DNA from: Candidatus Methylomirabilota bacterium
GTDB taxonomy: Bacteria > Methylomirabilota > Methylomirabilia > Methylomirabilales > Methylomirabilaceae
Reading direction: 5' to 3'
Length of the DNA: 16,824 nt
Assembly: GCA_028869615.1 (NCBI GenBank)
Contig: JAGWRQ010000023.1
Coordinates: 1 to 16,824 of the forward strand
The notes under the pieces are model-generated. The model was given only the letters and a program-made list of their open reading frames with translations. It searched no databases and was not told where the DNA came from. A program made the position numbers and the translations under genes. Of this stretch, positions 5,956-13,245 are shown piece after piece. Each line of letters opens with the position of its first letter. Position 1 is the stretch's first letter.

Positions 5956-7350
5956 TCACATCTCTTCCGCTTCACCCGGCTCCTGATGGACGAGGTCGAG
6001 TGAGCCGAACTTCACATACTCTCTGAGGAAGGCCATTTCCACGGTCCCGGTCGGGCCGTTCCGTTGCTTGGCAATAATGATTTCGGTCTTGGTGTCCCGC
6101 TCCGGGTCCGGGGCTCCAGCCTTTCTGGCCTGATAGTAGCCTGGCCGGTAGAGGAACATCACGACATCCGAGTCCTGCTCAATGGCGCCGGATTCCCGGA
6201 GGTCCGACAGCTGCGGGCGCTCCCGCTCCTCGGTTCGCCGCGCAAGCTGCGACAGCGCGACCACCGGGACCTTCAACTCCTTAGCCATCGCCTTGAGCGC
6301 CCGGCAGATATCCGAGACCTCCTGCTGGCGATTCTCGGACCGCGAACGACCTGAGATAAGCTGGAGGTAGTCGATCACCACCATCCCGATGTTCTGCTCG
6401 GCTTTCAGCCGTCGCGCCTTCGCCCGCAGTTCGATGACAGAAAGGGCGGCCGAGTCATCAATGAAGATGGGCGCCTCCGAGAGATGACCTGCCGCGTTGG
6501 TCAGCTTCGGCCAATCGCTCTCACGCAGCCACCCTGTTCTGATCCGGTTGGAGTCGACCTCGGCCTCGGAGGAGAGCAGTCGCTGAACCACCTGTTCCTT
6601 CGACATCTCCAGGCTGAAGATGCCGATCGGTATCCGCTCCTCAATGGCGGCGTTTCTCGCGATATTGAGGGCAAAGCTCGTCTTGCCCATCGAGGGGCGG
6701 CCGGCGATGATGATCAGCTCCGACGGCTGAAGGCCGGCGGTTTTCATGTCGAGATCTTCAAACCCTGTGGGCACCCCGGTGACCTGCGTCTTGCGGTCAT
6801 ACAGTTTCTCCACCTGCTCAAAGGCGTCCTTCAAGATCGACTTCAACGGGAGGAAGGCGCGCCGTACCCGATCCTCGGACAACTCGAAGATCTGCTGCTC
6901 GGCCTGTTCAAGCACCTGGTCCGCTTCCTCCTGGTCGGCGAAGCCGAGCCCAACGATATCGGTGGCTACGGCGATCAACTGGCGCAGCAGCGCCTTGTCT
7001 CGAACGATCCGCGCATGGTAGGCGACGTTCGCTCCCGTGGGCACGGCATCCACCAGTGAGGCGAGGAACGCCGAAGAGCCCACCTCGTCGAGTTCTCCGC
7101 GACGGCGAAGCTCATTGGTAATCGTGATGAGATCAACCGGCTCGCCCCGCCCGAACAGTCCGGTGGCTGCGGCGAAGATCTTACGATGCGCGTCCCGGTA
7201 GAACTGCTCCGGCCGCAGCAGCTCAAGACACTTCATAAAGGCCTCGTTGCTCTGCAGGACCGCCCCGAGGACCGACATCTCGGCCTCCAGGTTCTGCGGC
7301 GGAACCCGCTCTGTAGCCGTCTCGCGTCGATCCAGGGTCGCCTCACGCAT
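5956..7350 (-). CDS. dnaB: Replicative DNA helicase DnaB
   Basis: 464 residues from the chosen start. The N-terminal primase-binding domain begins VPPQNLEAEMSVLGAVL. The RecA-like motor has Walker A AGRPSMGKTSFAL (Lys223), followed by GIFSLEMSKEQVVQRLL, the VVIDYLQLISG Walker B strand and the LSQLARRTEERERPQLSDLRESGAIEQDSD arginine-finger region; no intein is present. It unwinds the fork as a hexamer. The frame is open further upstream to an ATG at 7410, but that would overlap rplI by 41 bases. ATG 7350 is preferred: it is 19 bases after the rplI stop and gives the normal N-terminal length. The ribosome site is weak (GGTGGGG). rplI followed by dnaB is a conserved pair in many phyla. Confidence 0.96.
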   Translation of the reverse strand: MREATLDRRETATERVPPQNLEAEMSVLGAVLQSNEAFMKCLELLRPEQFYRDAHRKIFAAATGLFGRGEPVDLITITNELRRRGELDEVGSSAFLASLVDAVPTGANVAYHARIVRDKALLRQLIAVATDIVGLGFADQEEADQVLEQAEQQIFELSEDRVRRAFLPLKSILKDAFEQVEKLYDRKTQVTGVPTGFEDLDMKTAGLQPSELIIIAGRPSMGKTSFALNIARNAAIEERIPIGIFSLEMSKEQVVQRLLSSEAEVDSNRIRTGWLRESDWPKLTNAAGHLSEAPIFIDDSAALSVIELRAKARRLKAEQNIGMVVIDYLQLISGRSRSENRQQEVSDICRALKAMAKELKVPVVALSQLARRTEERERPQLSDLRESGAIEQDSDVVMFLYRPGYYQARKAGAPDPERDTKTEIIIAKQRNGPTGTVEMAFLREYVKFGSLDLVHQEPGEAEEM

Positions 7351-7369
7351 AATTCGTTGCCCCACCGAC

Positions 7370-7819
7370 TCAGCCCTCTGCGTGCTCCACTGTGAGCCGA
7401 AGTTCGGCAACCACCTCGGGGTGTAAACGGATCGAAATGGTGTAGCTGCCGAGCGCCTTGATCGGCTCCTGCAGGAGGATCTTCCTCCGATCCATCTCCA
7501 GTCCCTGAGCAGCCAGGGCGGCGCAGATATCCTGGTTGGTGACAGCGCCGAAGAGCCGATCCTGATCGCCGGCCCGTCGCGCGATGACGCAGTGCAGCTC
7601 TGCGATCCGACCGGCCATCATCTCCGCCGTGCGACGGAGTCTCTCCTCGCGCGCCGTATTCTGTCGAAGCAGGTGATGCAGCGACTTCTTGTTGGCGGAT
7701 GTCGCCGCGACTGCCTTGCGCTTAGGGATCAGGAAATTCCGCGCGAAGCCGTCCGTCACCTCAACCTCATCACCAGCAGAGCCTACCTTTTCCACCCGTT
7801 CCAAGAGAACGATCTTCAT
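7370..7819 (-). CDS. rplI: 50S ribosomal protein L9
   Basis: 149 residues, the standard length. The N-terminal rRNA-binding domain MKIVLLERVEKVGSAGDEVEVTDGFARNFLIPK holds the L9 signature. A long connecting helix follows (about residues 42-80), then the C-terminal domain ending in RLTVEHAEG. L9 binds 23S rRNA near the L1 stalk and helps hold reading frame. A strong GGAGGAGGT ribosome site lies upstream of the ATG. It follows the DUF2232-like gene by about 40 bases and precedes dnaB by 19. Confidence 0.97.
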   Translation of the reverse strand: MKIVLLERVEKVGSAGDEVEVTDGFARNFLIPKRKAVAATSANKKSLHHLLRQNTAREERLRRTAEMMAGRIAELHCVIARRAGDQDRLFGAVTNQDICAALAAQGLEMDRRKILLQEPIKALGSYTISIRLHPEVVAELRLTVEHAEG

Positions 7820-7859
7820 CAGTGCGTGACCTCCTCCGTACTACCTCACTTGAAGCGCG

Positions 7860-8810
7860 TTACGCGTCAGGGGGTCCCGGAAGCGAATACCGGCGAAATA
7901 CGACCCAGATATCGAATAGCCCGACCAACGTCACAAGGAGCAGCAGCAAGGGTTGAAGCAGTAACAGCACAACGCCCACGAACCTTACGAACGGCGAAAG
8001 TCTCAGTCGGCGGATCCAGAACGTGGCAATCGCCAGACCCTGCAGAAAATAGACCGTCATCATGACGAGCAACCCGTTCAGACCGATCTCTTTCGCGATC
8101 GGCAGGCCGCTCAGCAGTAAGACGGCCGATCCGATGAACACCCACACCAGCGAGTCTGGAACGCTCCAGGTAAATCCTGGAGCCGCATCCCCGGATACAG
8201 TGGCTTGGGCCGATCCCCTCCTCGCCAGGAAGAAGTTGGCTGAGGTGCTGAGCAGCGCCGCCGCCATGAAGAGGCCGGGTGAGGTTGTGAGCAGCATACG
8301 TCGCACCTCCTCACCCGACCCGAACAGCGGCCCAACCTCGTCCGGAGAAACGCCCATCTTGCCATACAACTCCATCGCGTCTCGCACGGCGATATCGAGA
8401 CGATGCTTCAGAAAATCCAGTATCGACCCGCCTGCGCCCCATGCCAGGATGAAAAGGCCGACCAGGCCGCCCGCAAGAACAGCCAGACTCCCCACGGCCA
8501 CCGATACCTCCGGGGTCCACTGGCGGCGGATCGCCTCAGCCAGCACCATCGCAGGCAGCCCGAATTCAATGTAGAAGAACCAGGCATGTCCGGGACCCAG
8601 GAGACCGGCGACGAAGATCCCCACGGCAAGCACGCCAAGCAGGGCAACGCCTCGGCCACCTCTCAGGGACAGGAGAATGAGCGGCAGGGGAGTCAGCAGG
8701 CCGAAAAAGCTCCCGGCGATCGGGATCATCCCGCCGACCAACGCAAGCATGAGAGACGCAAGACAAAGGGCGGCGCCTTGCGCAAACGTCCCAGCCGATC
8801 CCTCTTTCAT
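7860..8810 (-). CDS. Polytopic membrane protein, DUF2232/YybS-like
   Basis: 316 residues with about eight hydrophobic segments. Examples are ALCLASLMLALVGGMIPIAG near the N-terminus, VALLGVLAVGIFVAGLLG, VAVGSLAVLAGGLVGLFILAW and FVGVVLLLLQPLLLLLVTL near the C-terminus. A polar stretch in the middle (KHRLDIAVRDAMELYGKMGV) is typical of the YybS/DUF2232 family. The role of the family is unknown. I assign it mainly from topology and position: a gene of this type sits between rpsR and rplI in Bacillus and in several Gram-negative phyla. The frame stays open upstream to 9044, but that would cross rpsR; the ATG at 8810 is the first start after the rpsR stop. No good Shine-Dalgarno precedes it. Unlike Bacillus, no gdpP-type gene lies between it and rplI. 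Confidence 0.82.
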   Translation of the reverse strand: MKEGSAGTFAQGAALCLASLMLALVGGMIPIAGSFFGLLTPLPLILLSLRGGRGVALLGVLAVGIFVAGLLGPGHAWFFYIEFGLPAMVLAEAIRRQWTPEVSVAVGSLAVLAGGLVGLFILAWGAGGSILDFLKHRLDIAVRDAMELYGKMGVSPDEVGPLFGSGEEVRRMLLTTSPGLFMAAALLSTSANFFLARRGSAQATVSGDAAPGFTWSVPDSLVWVFIGSAVLLLSGLPIAKEIGLNGLLVMMTVYFLQGLAIATFWIRRLRLSPFVRFVGVVLLLLQPLLLLLVTLVGLFDIWVVFRRYSLPGPPDA

Positions 8811-8859
8811 CGAACGTATGTCGTCAACCCTATCGCAACGATCTGCCGGGTCTTCCCGC

Positions 8860-9096
8860 TCAGAGCAGATCGGCGGCGAAGGGGAGTAATGCGATACTGC
8901 GAGCCCTCTTGATGGCGCCGCCCAACTGGCGCTGATGACCCGCGCAGTTGCCGGAAATCCGGCGCGGAATGATCTTCCCGCGATCCGTAATAAAATTCCT
9001 GAGCCGCTTGGCGTCCTTGAAATCGATTGCCTCGATCTTATCAACGCACCACTTACAGACCTTCTGCCGCCGAAAGCTCCGCCGCTTTTTCAGCAT
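8860..9096 (-). CDS. rpsR: 30S ribosomal protein S18
   Basis: 78 residues, [20 protein letters not shown] to the C-terminal [13 protein letters not shown]18 pairs with S6 on the platform of the small subunit, and rpsF lies two genes upstream. Cys14 and Cys17 with Cys51 and His54 (GNCAGHQRQ) form a likely zinc site, so this is the zinc-type (C+) S18 rather than the cysteine-poor form of E. coli. The ribosome site AGGGGGGT is well placed eight bases before the ATG. Confidence 0.97.
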   Translation of the reverse strand: MLKKRRSFRRQKVCKWCVDKIEAIDFKDAKRLRNFITDRGKIIPRRISGNCAGHQRQLGGAIKRARSIALLPFAADLL

Positions 9097-9127
9097 CCGT
9101 CATTACCCCCCTGAGCATGATCGCGTT

Positions 9128-9520
9128 TCAGAATGGTACCTCCTCGTCGTCGGACCGGGGCGGCTCCTCCTCGGAGCCTGCCGCATCCTTTCGTCCACCG
9201 ACAAATTGCACCCGCTCTGCAACGACTTCATATTTACTGCGCTTCTGGCCGTCCGGCGTTTCCCATGACCGTTGCTGGAGCCGACCTTCGACCAGCGCCT
9301 GACGCCCCTTGCTCAGAAACTCGGCGCAGGTCTGCGCCTGCTTATCCCAGACGACCACTGTAATGAAACAGACCTCTTCTCGCCGGTCGCCGCCTTTCGT
9401 CGTAAACGAACGATTGACTGCAAGATCAAAGTTACACACGGTCATGCCGGCAGGCGTATGTCGAAGTTCCGGATCCCGTGTCAGATTCCCCAGCAAAATC
9501 ACTTTATTGAAGCTCACCAT
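9128..9520 (-). CDS. ssb: Single-stranded DNA-binding protein
   Basis: 130 residues. The OB fold covers about residues 1-105 (SFNKVILLGNLTRDPELRHTP, VVVWDKQAQTCAEFLSKGRQALVEGRL). A short linker leads to the acidic tip DDEEVPF, which matches the DDDIPF-type tail that recruits repair and replication partners. The linker is much shorter than in E. coli SSB, giving a compact protein. The ATG is preceded by GGGAGGTG. The gene overlaps the end of rpsF by 17 bases, so SSB output is likely tied to S6 translation. The rpsF-ssb-rpsR order is the classic one, seen also in Bacillus. Confidence 0.96.
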   Translation of the reverse strand: MVSFNKVILLGNLTRDPELRHTPAGMTVCNFDLAVNRSFTTKGGDRREEVCFITVVVWDKQAQTCAEFLSKGRQALVEGRLQQRSWETPDGQKRSKYEVVAERVQFVGGRKDAAGSEEEPPRSDDEEVPF

Positions 9521-9884
9521 CCCCCACCTCCCGGGTAGTTGGCACGGCGCTACCCTCGAGCGTGGCGTGCGACTTCGTCTTAAAGCGCCCTCTCCGGGGC
9601 TCCTCAGCCCTGACGACTGTCCCTTTCAGGATAGTCTCAGTAATCCGAAAATGCCGCTCGAGATCGGCCACGACTCCGCCCGCGCTCTCCACTCTCACCA
9701 GGACGTATTGGCCTTCCCGCCGCTTTTTCACCTCGTAGGCCAGTCGCTTTTTTCCCCACTTCTGAACCTCCAGCACTTGTCCACCCTTCTTGGCAACGAC
9801 CTCGCGAAGTCCGTCGATCTCCGTCTCGACACCCTCCTCCGTGAGGGCCGGGTCCAGAATGACAATCACCTCATACTGGCTCAC
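9504..9884 (-). CDS. rpsF: 30S ribosomal protein S6
   Basis: 126 residues from the chosen GTG. The N-terminal strand MSQYEVIVILDPALTEEGVE, the KWGKKRLAYEVKKRREGQYVLVRVE core and HFRITETILKGTVVRAEE are typical of S6. A C-terminal tail of about 30 residues, rich in R, K, S and T, extends past the fold. A GTG three codons further upstream (9893) is in frame but lies at the end of the AGGAGG ribosome site; the GTG at 9884 is eight bases from that site and gives the standard N-terminus. The gene follows pth by 19 bases and overlaps ssb by 17. Confidence 0.95.
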   Translation of the reverse strand: MSQYEVIVILDPALTEEGVETEIDGLREVVAKKGGQVLEVQKWGKKRLAYEVKKRREGQYVLVRVESAGGVVADLERHFRITETILKGTVVRAEEPRRGRFKTKSHATLEGSAVPTTREVGDGELQ

Positions 9885-9892
9885 TCTCTTCA

Positions 9893-9898
9893 CCTCCT
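9893..9898 (-). promoter_or_regulatory. Strong Shine-Dalgarno that sets the rpsF start
   Basis: AGGAGG followed by TG. Its last base is the first base of an in-frame GTG at 9893-9891, which is too close to be used. The second GTG at 9884-9882 is eight bases downstream and is the likely start of S6. This is the same geometry as at the PIN/TRAM gene. Confidence 0.7.
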
Positions 9899-9903
9899 CC
9901 AGA

Positions 9904-10494
9904 TTACGCCATGCGAGCCTGACGGGCGCCTCGAACGTTGTACCGGTTCATCGCCGCCTCAAGACCTTCCTGCAACAGCAGCTCTACGGCATCGGCAGCC
10001 CGTTGTACCGCCGCCTGTATCGCGTCGCCCTCACGTTCCTCGAAAGGCCCGAGCACATGTGTGACCGCATCCTGCCCGTCCAGAGGCCGCCCGATTCCCA
10101 CCTTGACCCGCAAAAAGTCAGGGCTGCCTACCGCCTCCAGGACGGAACGGACACCCTGATGGCCCCCGTGACCACCGCCGACCTTGATCCGTAACTGAGA
10201 GGTGGGCAGGTCCAGGTCGTCATGCACCACAATAATCCGACTCGGCTCAAGACGTAAGGCCTGTTGCCACCTGGAGACCGGGAAGCCGCTCTCGTTCATG
10301 AAGGTCAAGGGCTTCACCAATAGAACCTGCACTCCGTGCAGGGAGCCCCTCGCAAAAAGCGAACGGTACCGGCAACGCGTGAGGGCCATGCCGACCCGGC
10401 CGGCCACCGTGTCTACCACCCGAAAGCCCACATTGTGGCGACTGGCTTCGTACTCCGGACCGGGATTGCCCAAGCCCACCACGATCCACAACAA
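9904..10494 (-). CDS. pth: Peptidyl-tRNA hydrolase
   Basis: 196 residues if read from the first TTG. It releases tRNA from prematurely dropped peptidyl-tRNA. The N-terminal IVVGLGNPGPEYEASRHNVGF gives Asn10 and catalytic His20; Asn67 (FMNESG) and Asp92 (HDDLDLP) complete the active site. The usual GGHNG motif here reads GGHQG, so the residue matching Asn114 of E. coli is Gln113, a mild change near the peptide-binding side. There are two consecutive TTG codons at 10494 and 10491 and no ATG nearby. GCGGGG lies just upstream, making the second TTG slightly better spaced, but I cannot decide between them. It follows rplY by nine bases; the ychF gene often found after pth is absent. Confidence 0.94.
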   Translation of the reverse strand: MLWIVVGLGNPGPEYEASRHNVGFRVVDTVAGRVGMALTRCRYRSLFARGSLHGVQVLLVKPLTFMNESGFPVSRWQQALRLEPSRIIVVHDDLDLPTSQLRIKVGGGHGGHQGVRSVLEAVGSPDFLRVKVGIGRPLDGQDAVTHVLGPFEEREGDAIQAAVQRAADAVELLLQEGLEAAMNRYNVRGARQARMA

Positions 10495-10503
10495 GGTACC
10501 CCG

Positions 10504-11187
10504 CTAGGCGGTTTTGCCGCCCTCCTGCTTCCCCTCTTTCACCTCTTTCGCTTCCTTCTTACCGACCACCTCCGGCTCAGCCGGTTTCTCCTCCACTGCG
10601 GCCGCCGCTTCCTCTACCGCTACCCGCTGAATCAGAACCCCAACCACTGGCCTGGCGGGATCCTCAAGCACTCTGATCCCCTCCCCCACCGTGAGTTCAC
10701 GGACGTGAATGGCGTGGCCCAGATCAAGCTGACTGACATCCACCTGGATATGACTGGGAATCGCTCCGGGCAGGCACTCGACGCTCACCTCGCGAAGATG
10801 CTGCTCCAAAATGCCTCCCTTCAGCTTGACACCGACGGCCTCCCCCACCAACCTGACGGGAACCTGAACCTTGATCTTCCGCTCCATGGACACCTCGAGG
10901 AAATCGGCGTGCAGCGGCCCTCCTCGCACCGGGTCCCGCTGCAACTCCTTCAGAATGACCGTCCTCGATCGCTCACCATCCCCATCCAGGGTAAGGGTAA
11001 TCAAGACGTTCTCACCCGCCCCGGTCTCCAGGAGCTTCATCATTTCAAGGGGATTGATTGTCACCGCCACCGGCCCGGAGACGCCGCCATACACAACGGC
11101 CGGAATCAGCCGCTGTCGCCGAAGCGTCTTCGCGGACCTCTTGCCGACCTGCATCCGGACCTGCCCTTTCAGCATCGCTTCTTCCAT
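10504..11187 (-). CDS. rplY: 50S ribosomal protein L25, general stress (Ctc/TL5) type
   Basis: 227 residues. The N-terminal L25 domain (about residues 5-95) includes KRSAKTLRRQRLIPAVVYGG and LKELQRDPVRGGPLHADFLEV. The TL5-type C-terminal domain (about 100-190) follows, and the last ~35 residues are a low-complexity tail rich in E, K, A and V. The protein binds 5S rRNA. The frame remains open upstream to 11460, but that overlaps prs; ATG 11187 has a GGGAGG site six bases away and gives the proper N-terminus. An inverted repeat lies in its leader. The order prs-rplY-pth is widely conserved. Confidence 0.95.
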   Translation of the reverse strand: MEEAMLKGQVRMQVGKRSAKTLRRQRLIPAVVYGGVSGPVAVTINPLEMMKLLETGAGENVLITLTLDGDGERSRTVILKELQRDPVRGGPLHADFLEVSMERKIKVQVPVRLVGEAVGVKLKGGILEQHLREVSVECLPGAIPSHIQVDVSQLDLGHAIHVRELTVGEGIRVLEDPARPVVGVLIQRVAVEEAAAAVEEKPAEPEVVGKKEAKEVKEGKQEGGKTA

Positions 11188-11207
11188 CGAATCCTCCCAC
11201 GTGCGAG

Positions 11208-11238
11208 GCACAGGCAGAACTCTCCTTCGTACCTGTGC
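11208..11238 (-). other. Inverted repeat in the prs-rplY gap
   Basis: Seven-base arms GCACAGG and CCTGTGC (11208-11214 and 11232-11238) enclose a 17-base loop that contains a GGAG-like stretch. It lies about 20 bases upstream of the rplY start codon and outside its ribosome site. No U tract follows, so it is not a classical terminator. It could be an mRNA stability or autoregulatory element, or chance. Confidence 0.35.
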
Positions 11239-11258
11239 GCCCGATCTATCCTCCCCCG

Positions 11259-12197
11259 TCAAACGAAAAGGCTGCTGACAGACTCCTCTTTGTGGATCCG
11301 GCTGATCGCCTCCCCCAACAGCGGCGCCACCGAGAGGACGGTCAGCTTTTTGGACTTGCCGCCCTCGGGAAGGGGAATGGTGTTCGTGACGACCACCTCT
11401 TCGAGGACTGATCCATCGATCCGCTCCACCGCCGGGCCCGAGAGAACCGGATGCGTGCAACTCGCGAAGATTCGCTTCGCTCCCTTTTCGAGAAGCGCCG
11501 GCACCGCCTGCGTGAGAGTTCCAGCCGTATCGATCATGTCGTCCACGATGATCACGTCCCGCCCCTCGACGTCTCCGACGATATGCATCACCTTCGCCTC
11601 ATTGGGACCTGTCCGACGCTTGTCGATAAATGCCAGCGGGCTCCCCAGGCGCTTGGCGAACGCGCGGGCTCGCTCGACGCCGCCGGCATCCGGCGAAACG
11701 ACTACCGCATCCCCCAACCCCCGCTCCTCGAAAAACCGCAGTAGCACCGGAGCCGCATAGAGATGATCGACGGGGGTCGTGAAGAAACCCTGAATCTGTC
11801 CGGCGTGAAGATCCATCGTCAAGACCCGATGCACCCCGGCCGCTGTGAGCAGATCAGCCGCCAGTTTCGCGGTGATGGGCACGCGAGGCTGGACCTTTCG
11901 ATCCTGCCGCCCATAGCCATAATACGGCATAACCGCTGTAATCCGCCAGGCCGACGCCCGCTTCAAGGCATCGATGATCACCAACAGTTCCATCAGGTTC
12001 TCGTTGACGGGTCGGCAGGTGGGCTGGATCACGAAGACATCGGCGCCCCTGACATTCTCGAGAATCTGGACCAGGATCTCGTCGTCGGCGAAGCGCGATA
12101 CCTCGGCGTCCCCCAGTGGAACGTCGAGATAGTCCGCAATCTCTTGTGACAAGGCCGGATTGGCGTTGCCGGAGAAAAGGATTAACCGATCAGCCAT
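11259..12197 (-). CDS. prs: Ribose-phosphate pyrophosphokinase (PRPP synthetase)
   Basis: 312 residues, a normal class I length. It makes PRPP from ribose 5-phosphate and ATP for nucleotide, histidine and tryptophan synthesis. Motifs seen: [17 protein letters not shown] at the N-terminus, the [17 protein letters not shown] segment, [11 protein letters not shown], the [11 protein letters not shown] loop, [10 protein letters not shown], and the PRPP-binding loop DDMIDTAGT at 219-227. The frame is open upstream to 12263, into the tRNA gene; ATG 12197 gives the expected start. Its own ribosome site is only moderate (GGAG, nine bases away), while a stronger AGGAGG further upstream serves a seven-codon frame that ends at the prs start. 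The tRNA-Gln gene lies immediately upstream, as in many proteobacteria. Confidence 0.96.
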   Translation of the reverse strand: MADRLILFSGNANPALSQEIADYLDVPLGDAEVSRFADDEILVQILENVRGADVFVIQPTCRPVNENLMELLVIIDALKRASAWRITAVMPYYGYGRQDRKVQPRVPITAKLAADLLTAAGVHRVLTMDLHAGQIQGFFTTPVDHLYAAPVLLRFFEERGLGDAVVVSPDAGGVERARAFAKRLGSPLAFIDKRRTGPNEAKVMHIVGDVEGRDVIIVDDMIDTAGTLTQAVPALLEKGAKRIFASCTHPVLSGPAVERIDGSVLEEVVVTNTIPLPEGGKSKKLTVLSVAPLLGEAISRIHKEESVSSLFV

Positions 12198-12230
12198 CAG
12201 ACGTGCTCCGAATACCGCATAGTTCCTCCT
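12197..12230 (-). other. Possible seven-codon leader frame coupled to prs
   Basis: AGGAGG at 12230-12225 is followed after four bases by an ATG (12220). That ATG opens the frame MRYSEHV, ending in TGA at 12199-12197; the last base of the stop is the first base of the prs ATG. The arrangement looks like a leader peptide or a ribosome-loading device that feeds prs by termination-reinitiation. It is short enough to be chance; the strong AGGAGG without another start is the main support. Confidence 0.3.
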
Positions 12231-12247
12231 GCCCCTCTGCGCTTGAC

Positions 12248-12264
12248 GGTGGCCTGCCGCCACC
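12248..12264 (-). other. Small hairpin just after the tRNA-Gln 3' end
   Basis: Perfect six-base arms GGTGGC and GCCACC with a five-base loop begin three bases beyond the encoded CCA of the tRNA. No U run follows, so termination is unlikely. It may mark the boundary cut during release of the tRNA from the ispE-tRNA-prs transcript. Confidence 0.3.
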
Positions 12265-12267
12265 TGC

Positions 12268-12341
12268 TGGCTGGGGGGCGAGGACTCGAACCTCGATGTG
12301 CAGATCCAAAGTCTGCCGGATTACCCTTATCCGACCCCCCA
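12268..12341 (-). tRNA. tRNA-Gln (anticodon TTG)
   Basis: The cloverleaf folds fully. The acceptor stem is TGGGGGG with CCCCCCA. The D arm is GGAT with ATCC and a seven-base loop. The anticodon arm is GCAGA / CTTTGGA / TCTGC with anticodon TTG. The variable loop is ACAT, and the T arm is CGAGG / TTCGAGT / CCTCG. The discriminator is G73, as expected for glutamine, and CCA is encoded (12270-12268). It reads CAA codons, and CAG by wobble. The gene sits between ispE and prs with small gaps and no obvious promoter of its own, so it is probably processed from a mixed transcript. Confidence 0.96.
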
Positions 12342-12363
12342 AGCAAGGGCGAACCATACACCC

Positions 12364-13242
12364 CTACTCACCCGTCGCGAACAGAGGGTTCTTCTCTAAG
12401 GTGCGGCAGGCAACCGCAGCAATTCCGCTCTCAACCAAACTCGACGCGACCCGCTTGGCCATCTCGGCCTCTCGCATGATGCCGAAGACGGTCGGCCCGC
12501 TTCCGCTGACCAGGACCGGGCTTGCGCCCAACAGCAACAATCGCTGTTTGAGGTTGGCGACAGAGGGATAGGCCTCGAGCACCACATCCTCCAGCCTGTT
12601 AAAACAGTATGAAAGCGCAGCCTCTTCCTGGCCAGACTCAACCAAATTTCGCATTGTAAACCCGGCTTTCTCAGATGTCAACGGTAATCTCAGACGACGG
12701 TAGACCGACGCGGTTGAGATTTCCATCCCGGGATTGGCAATCACGAGCCATCGTGGCGCCAGCGCAGCCAGCTCGTCTACCCGCTCCCCTCGCCCCCTTA
12801 CAAAGGCGGCCTCCCGACAAAAGAAGAGGGGCACATCGGAGCCCAACTCAGACCCAAGGCATGTCAGCTCTTCGCGAGGCCACCCAAGATCGTACAACAG
12901 GTTCAGCCCCCACAGGGTCGCCGCGGCGTTGCTTGATCCTCCGCCCATCCCTCCGGCAATCGGGATATGCTTCTCGATCCGAATGTTCACCCCACCGTGC
13001 GCGCCGCTATATCGCAGCAGCAGATCGGCCGCTCGGTGGCATAGATTATCGGGTCCGGACGGAACCTTCGGATCTCTGGCCCAGATTGTAATCCCGCTCG
13101 TGCGGCGTTCCAAGATGATGGTATCGCAGAGCTCGGTCAGCACTACGATCGAACAGATCTCATGGTACCCATCATCGCGCCGGCCAAGAACCTCCAGAAA
13201 GAGATTGATCTTGGAAGGAGAAGTCAGCGTGACCTGCTTCAT
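12364..13242 (-). CDS. ispE: 4-diphosphocytidyl-2-C-methyl-D-erythritol kinase
   Basis: 292 residues, a GHMP kinase and the fourth enzyme of the MEP pathway, phosphorylating CDP-methylerythritol with ATP. SPSKINLFLEVLGRRDDGYHE carries catalytic Lys11, and GSDVPLFF carries Asp136. The glycine-rich ATP loop PIAGGMGGGSSNAAA spans 94-108, and a C-terminal VSGSGPTVFG loop is also present. Its ATG is three bases after the stop of the lipoprotein gene with no strong ribosome site, which suggests translational coupling. It lies about 9 kb from ispD and ispF, in a separate conserved block next to tRNA-Gln and prs. Confidence 0.97.
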   Translation of the reverse strand: MKQVTLTSPSKINLFLEVLGRRDDGYHEICSIVVLTELCDTIILERRTSGITIWARDPKVPSGPDNLCHRAADLLLRYSGAHGGVNIRIEKHIPIAGGMGGGSSNAAATLWGLNLLYDLGWPREELTCLGSELGSDVPLFFCREAAFVRGRGERVDELAALAPRWLVIANPGMEISTASVYRRLRLPLTSEKAGFTMRNLVESGQEEAALSYCFNRLEDVVLEAYPSVANLKQRLLLLGASPVLVSGSGPTVFGIMREAEMAKRVASSLVESGIAAVACRTLEKNPLFATGE

Positions 13243-13245
13243 GTC

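Noticed and set aside
7351..7410. Upstream ATG for dnaB at 7410
   Set aside because: It overlaps the end of rplI by 41 bases and adds residues not typical of DnaB; ATG 7350 follows the rplI stop.
8811..9044. N-terminal extension of the DUF2232-like frame upstream of ATG 8810
   Set aside because: It would run across rpsR on the same strand; the extension has no hydrophobic or conserved pattern.
10336..11760. A 474-codon open frame on the plus strand across pth, rplY and prs
   Set aside because: It is antisense to three firmly identified genes, low in recognisable motifs and rich in H, P, R and S, as expected for the reverse frame of GC-rich coding DNA.
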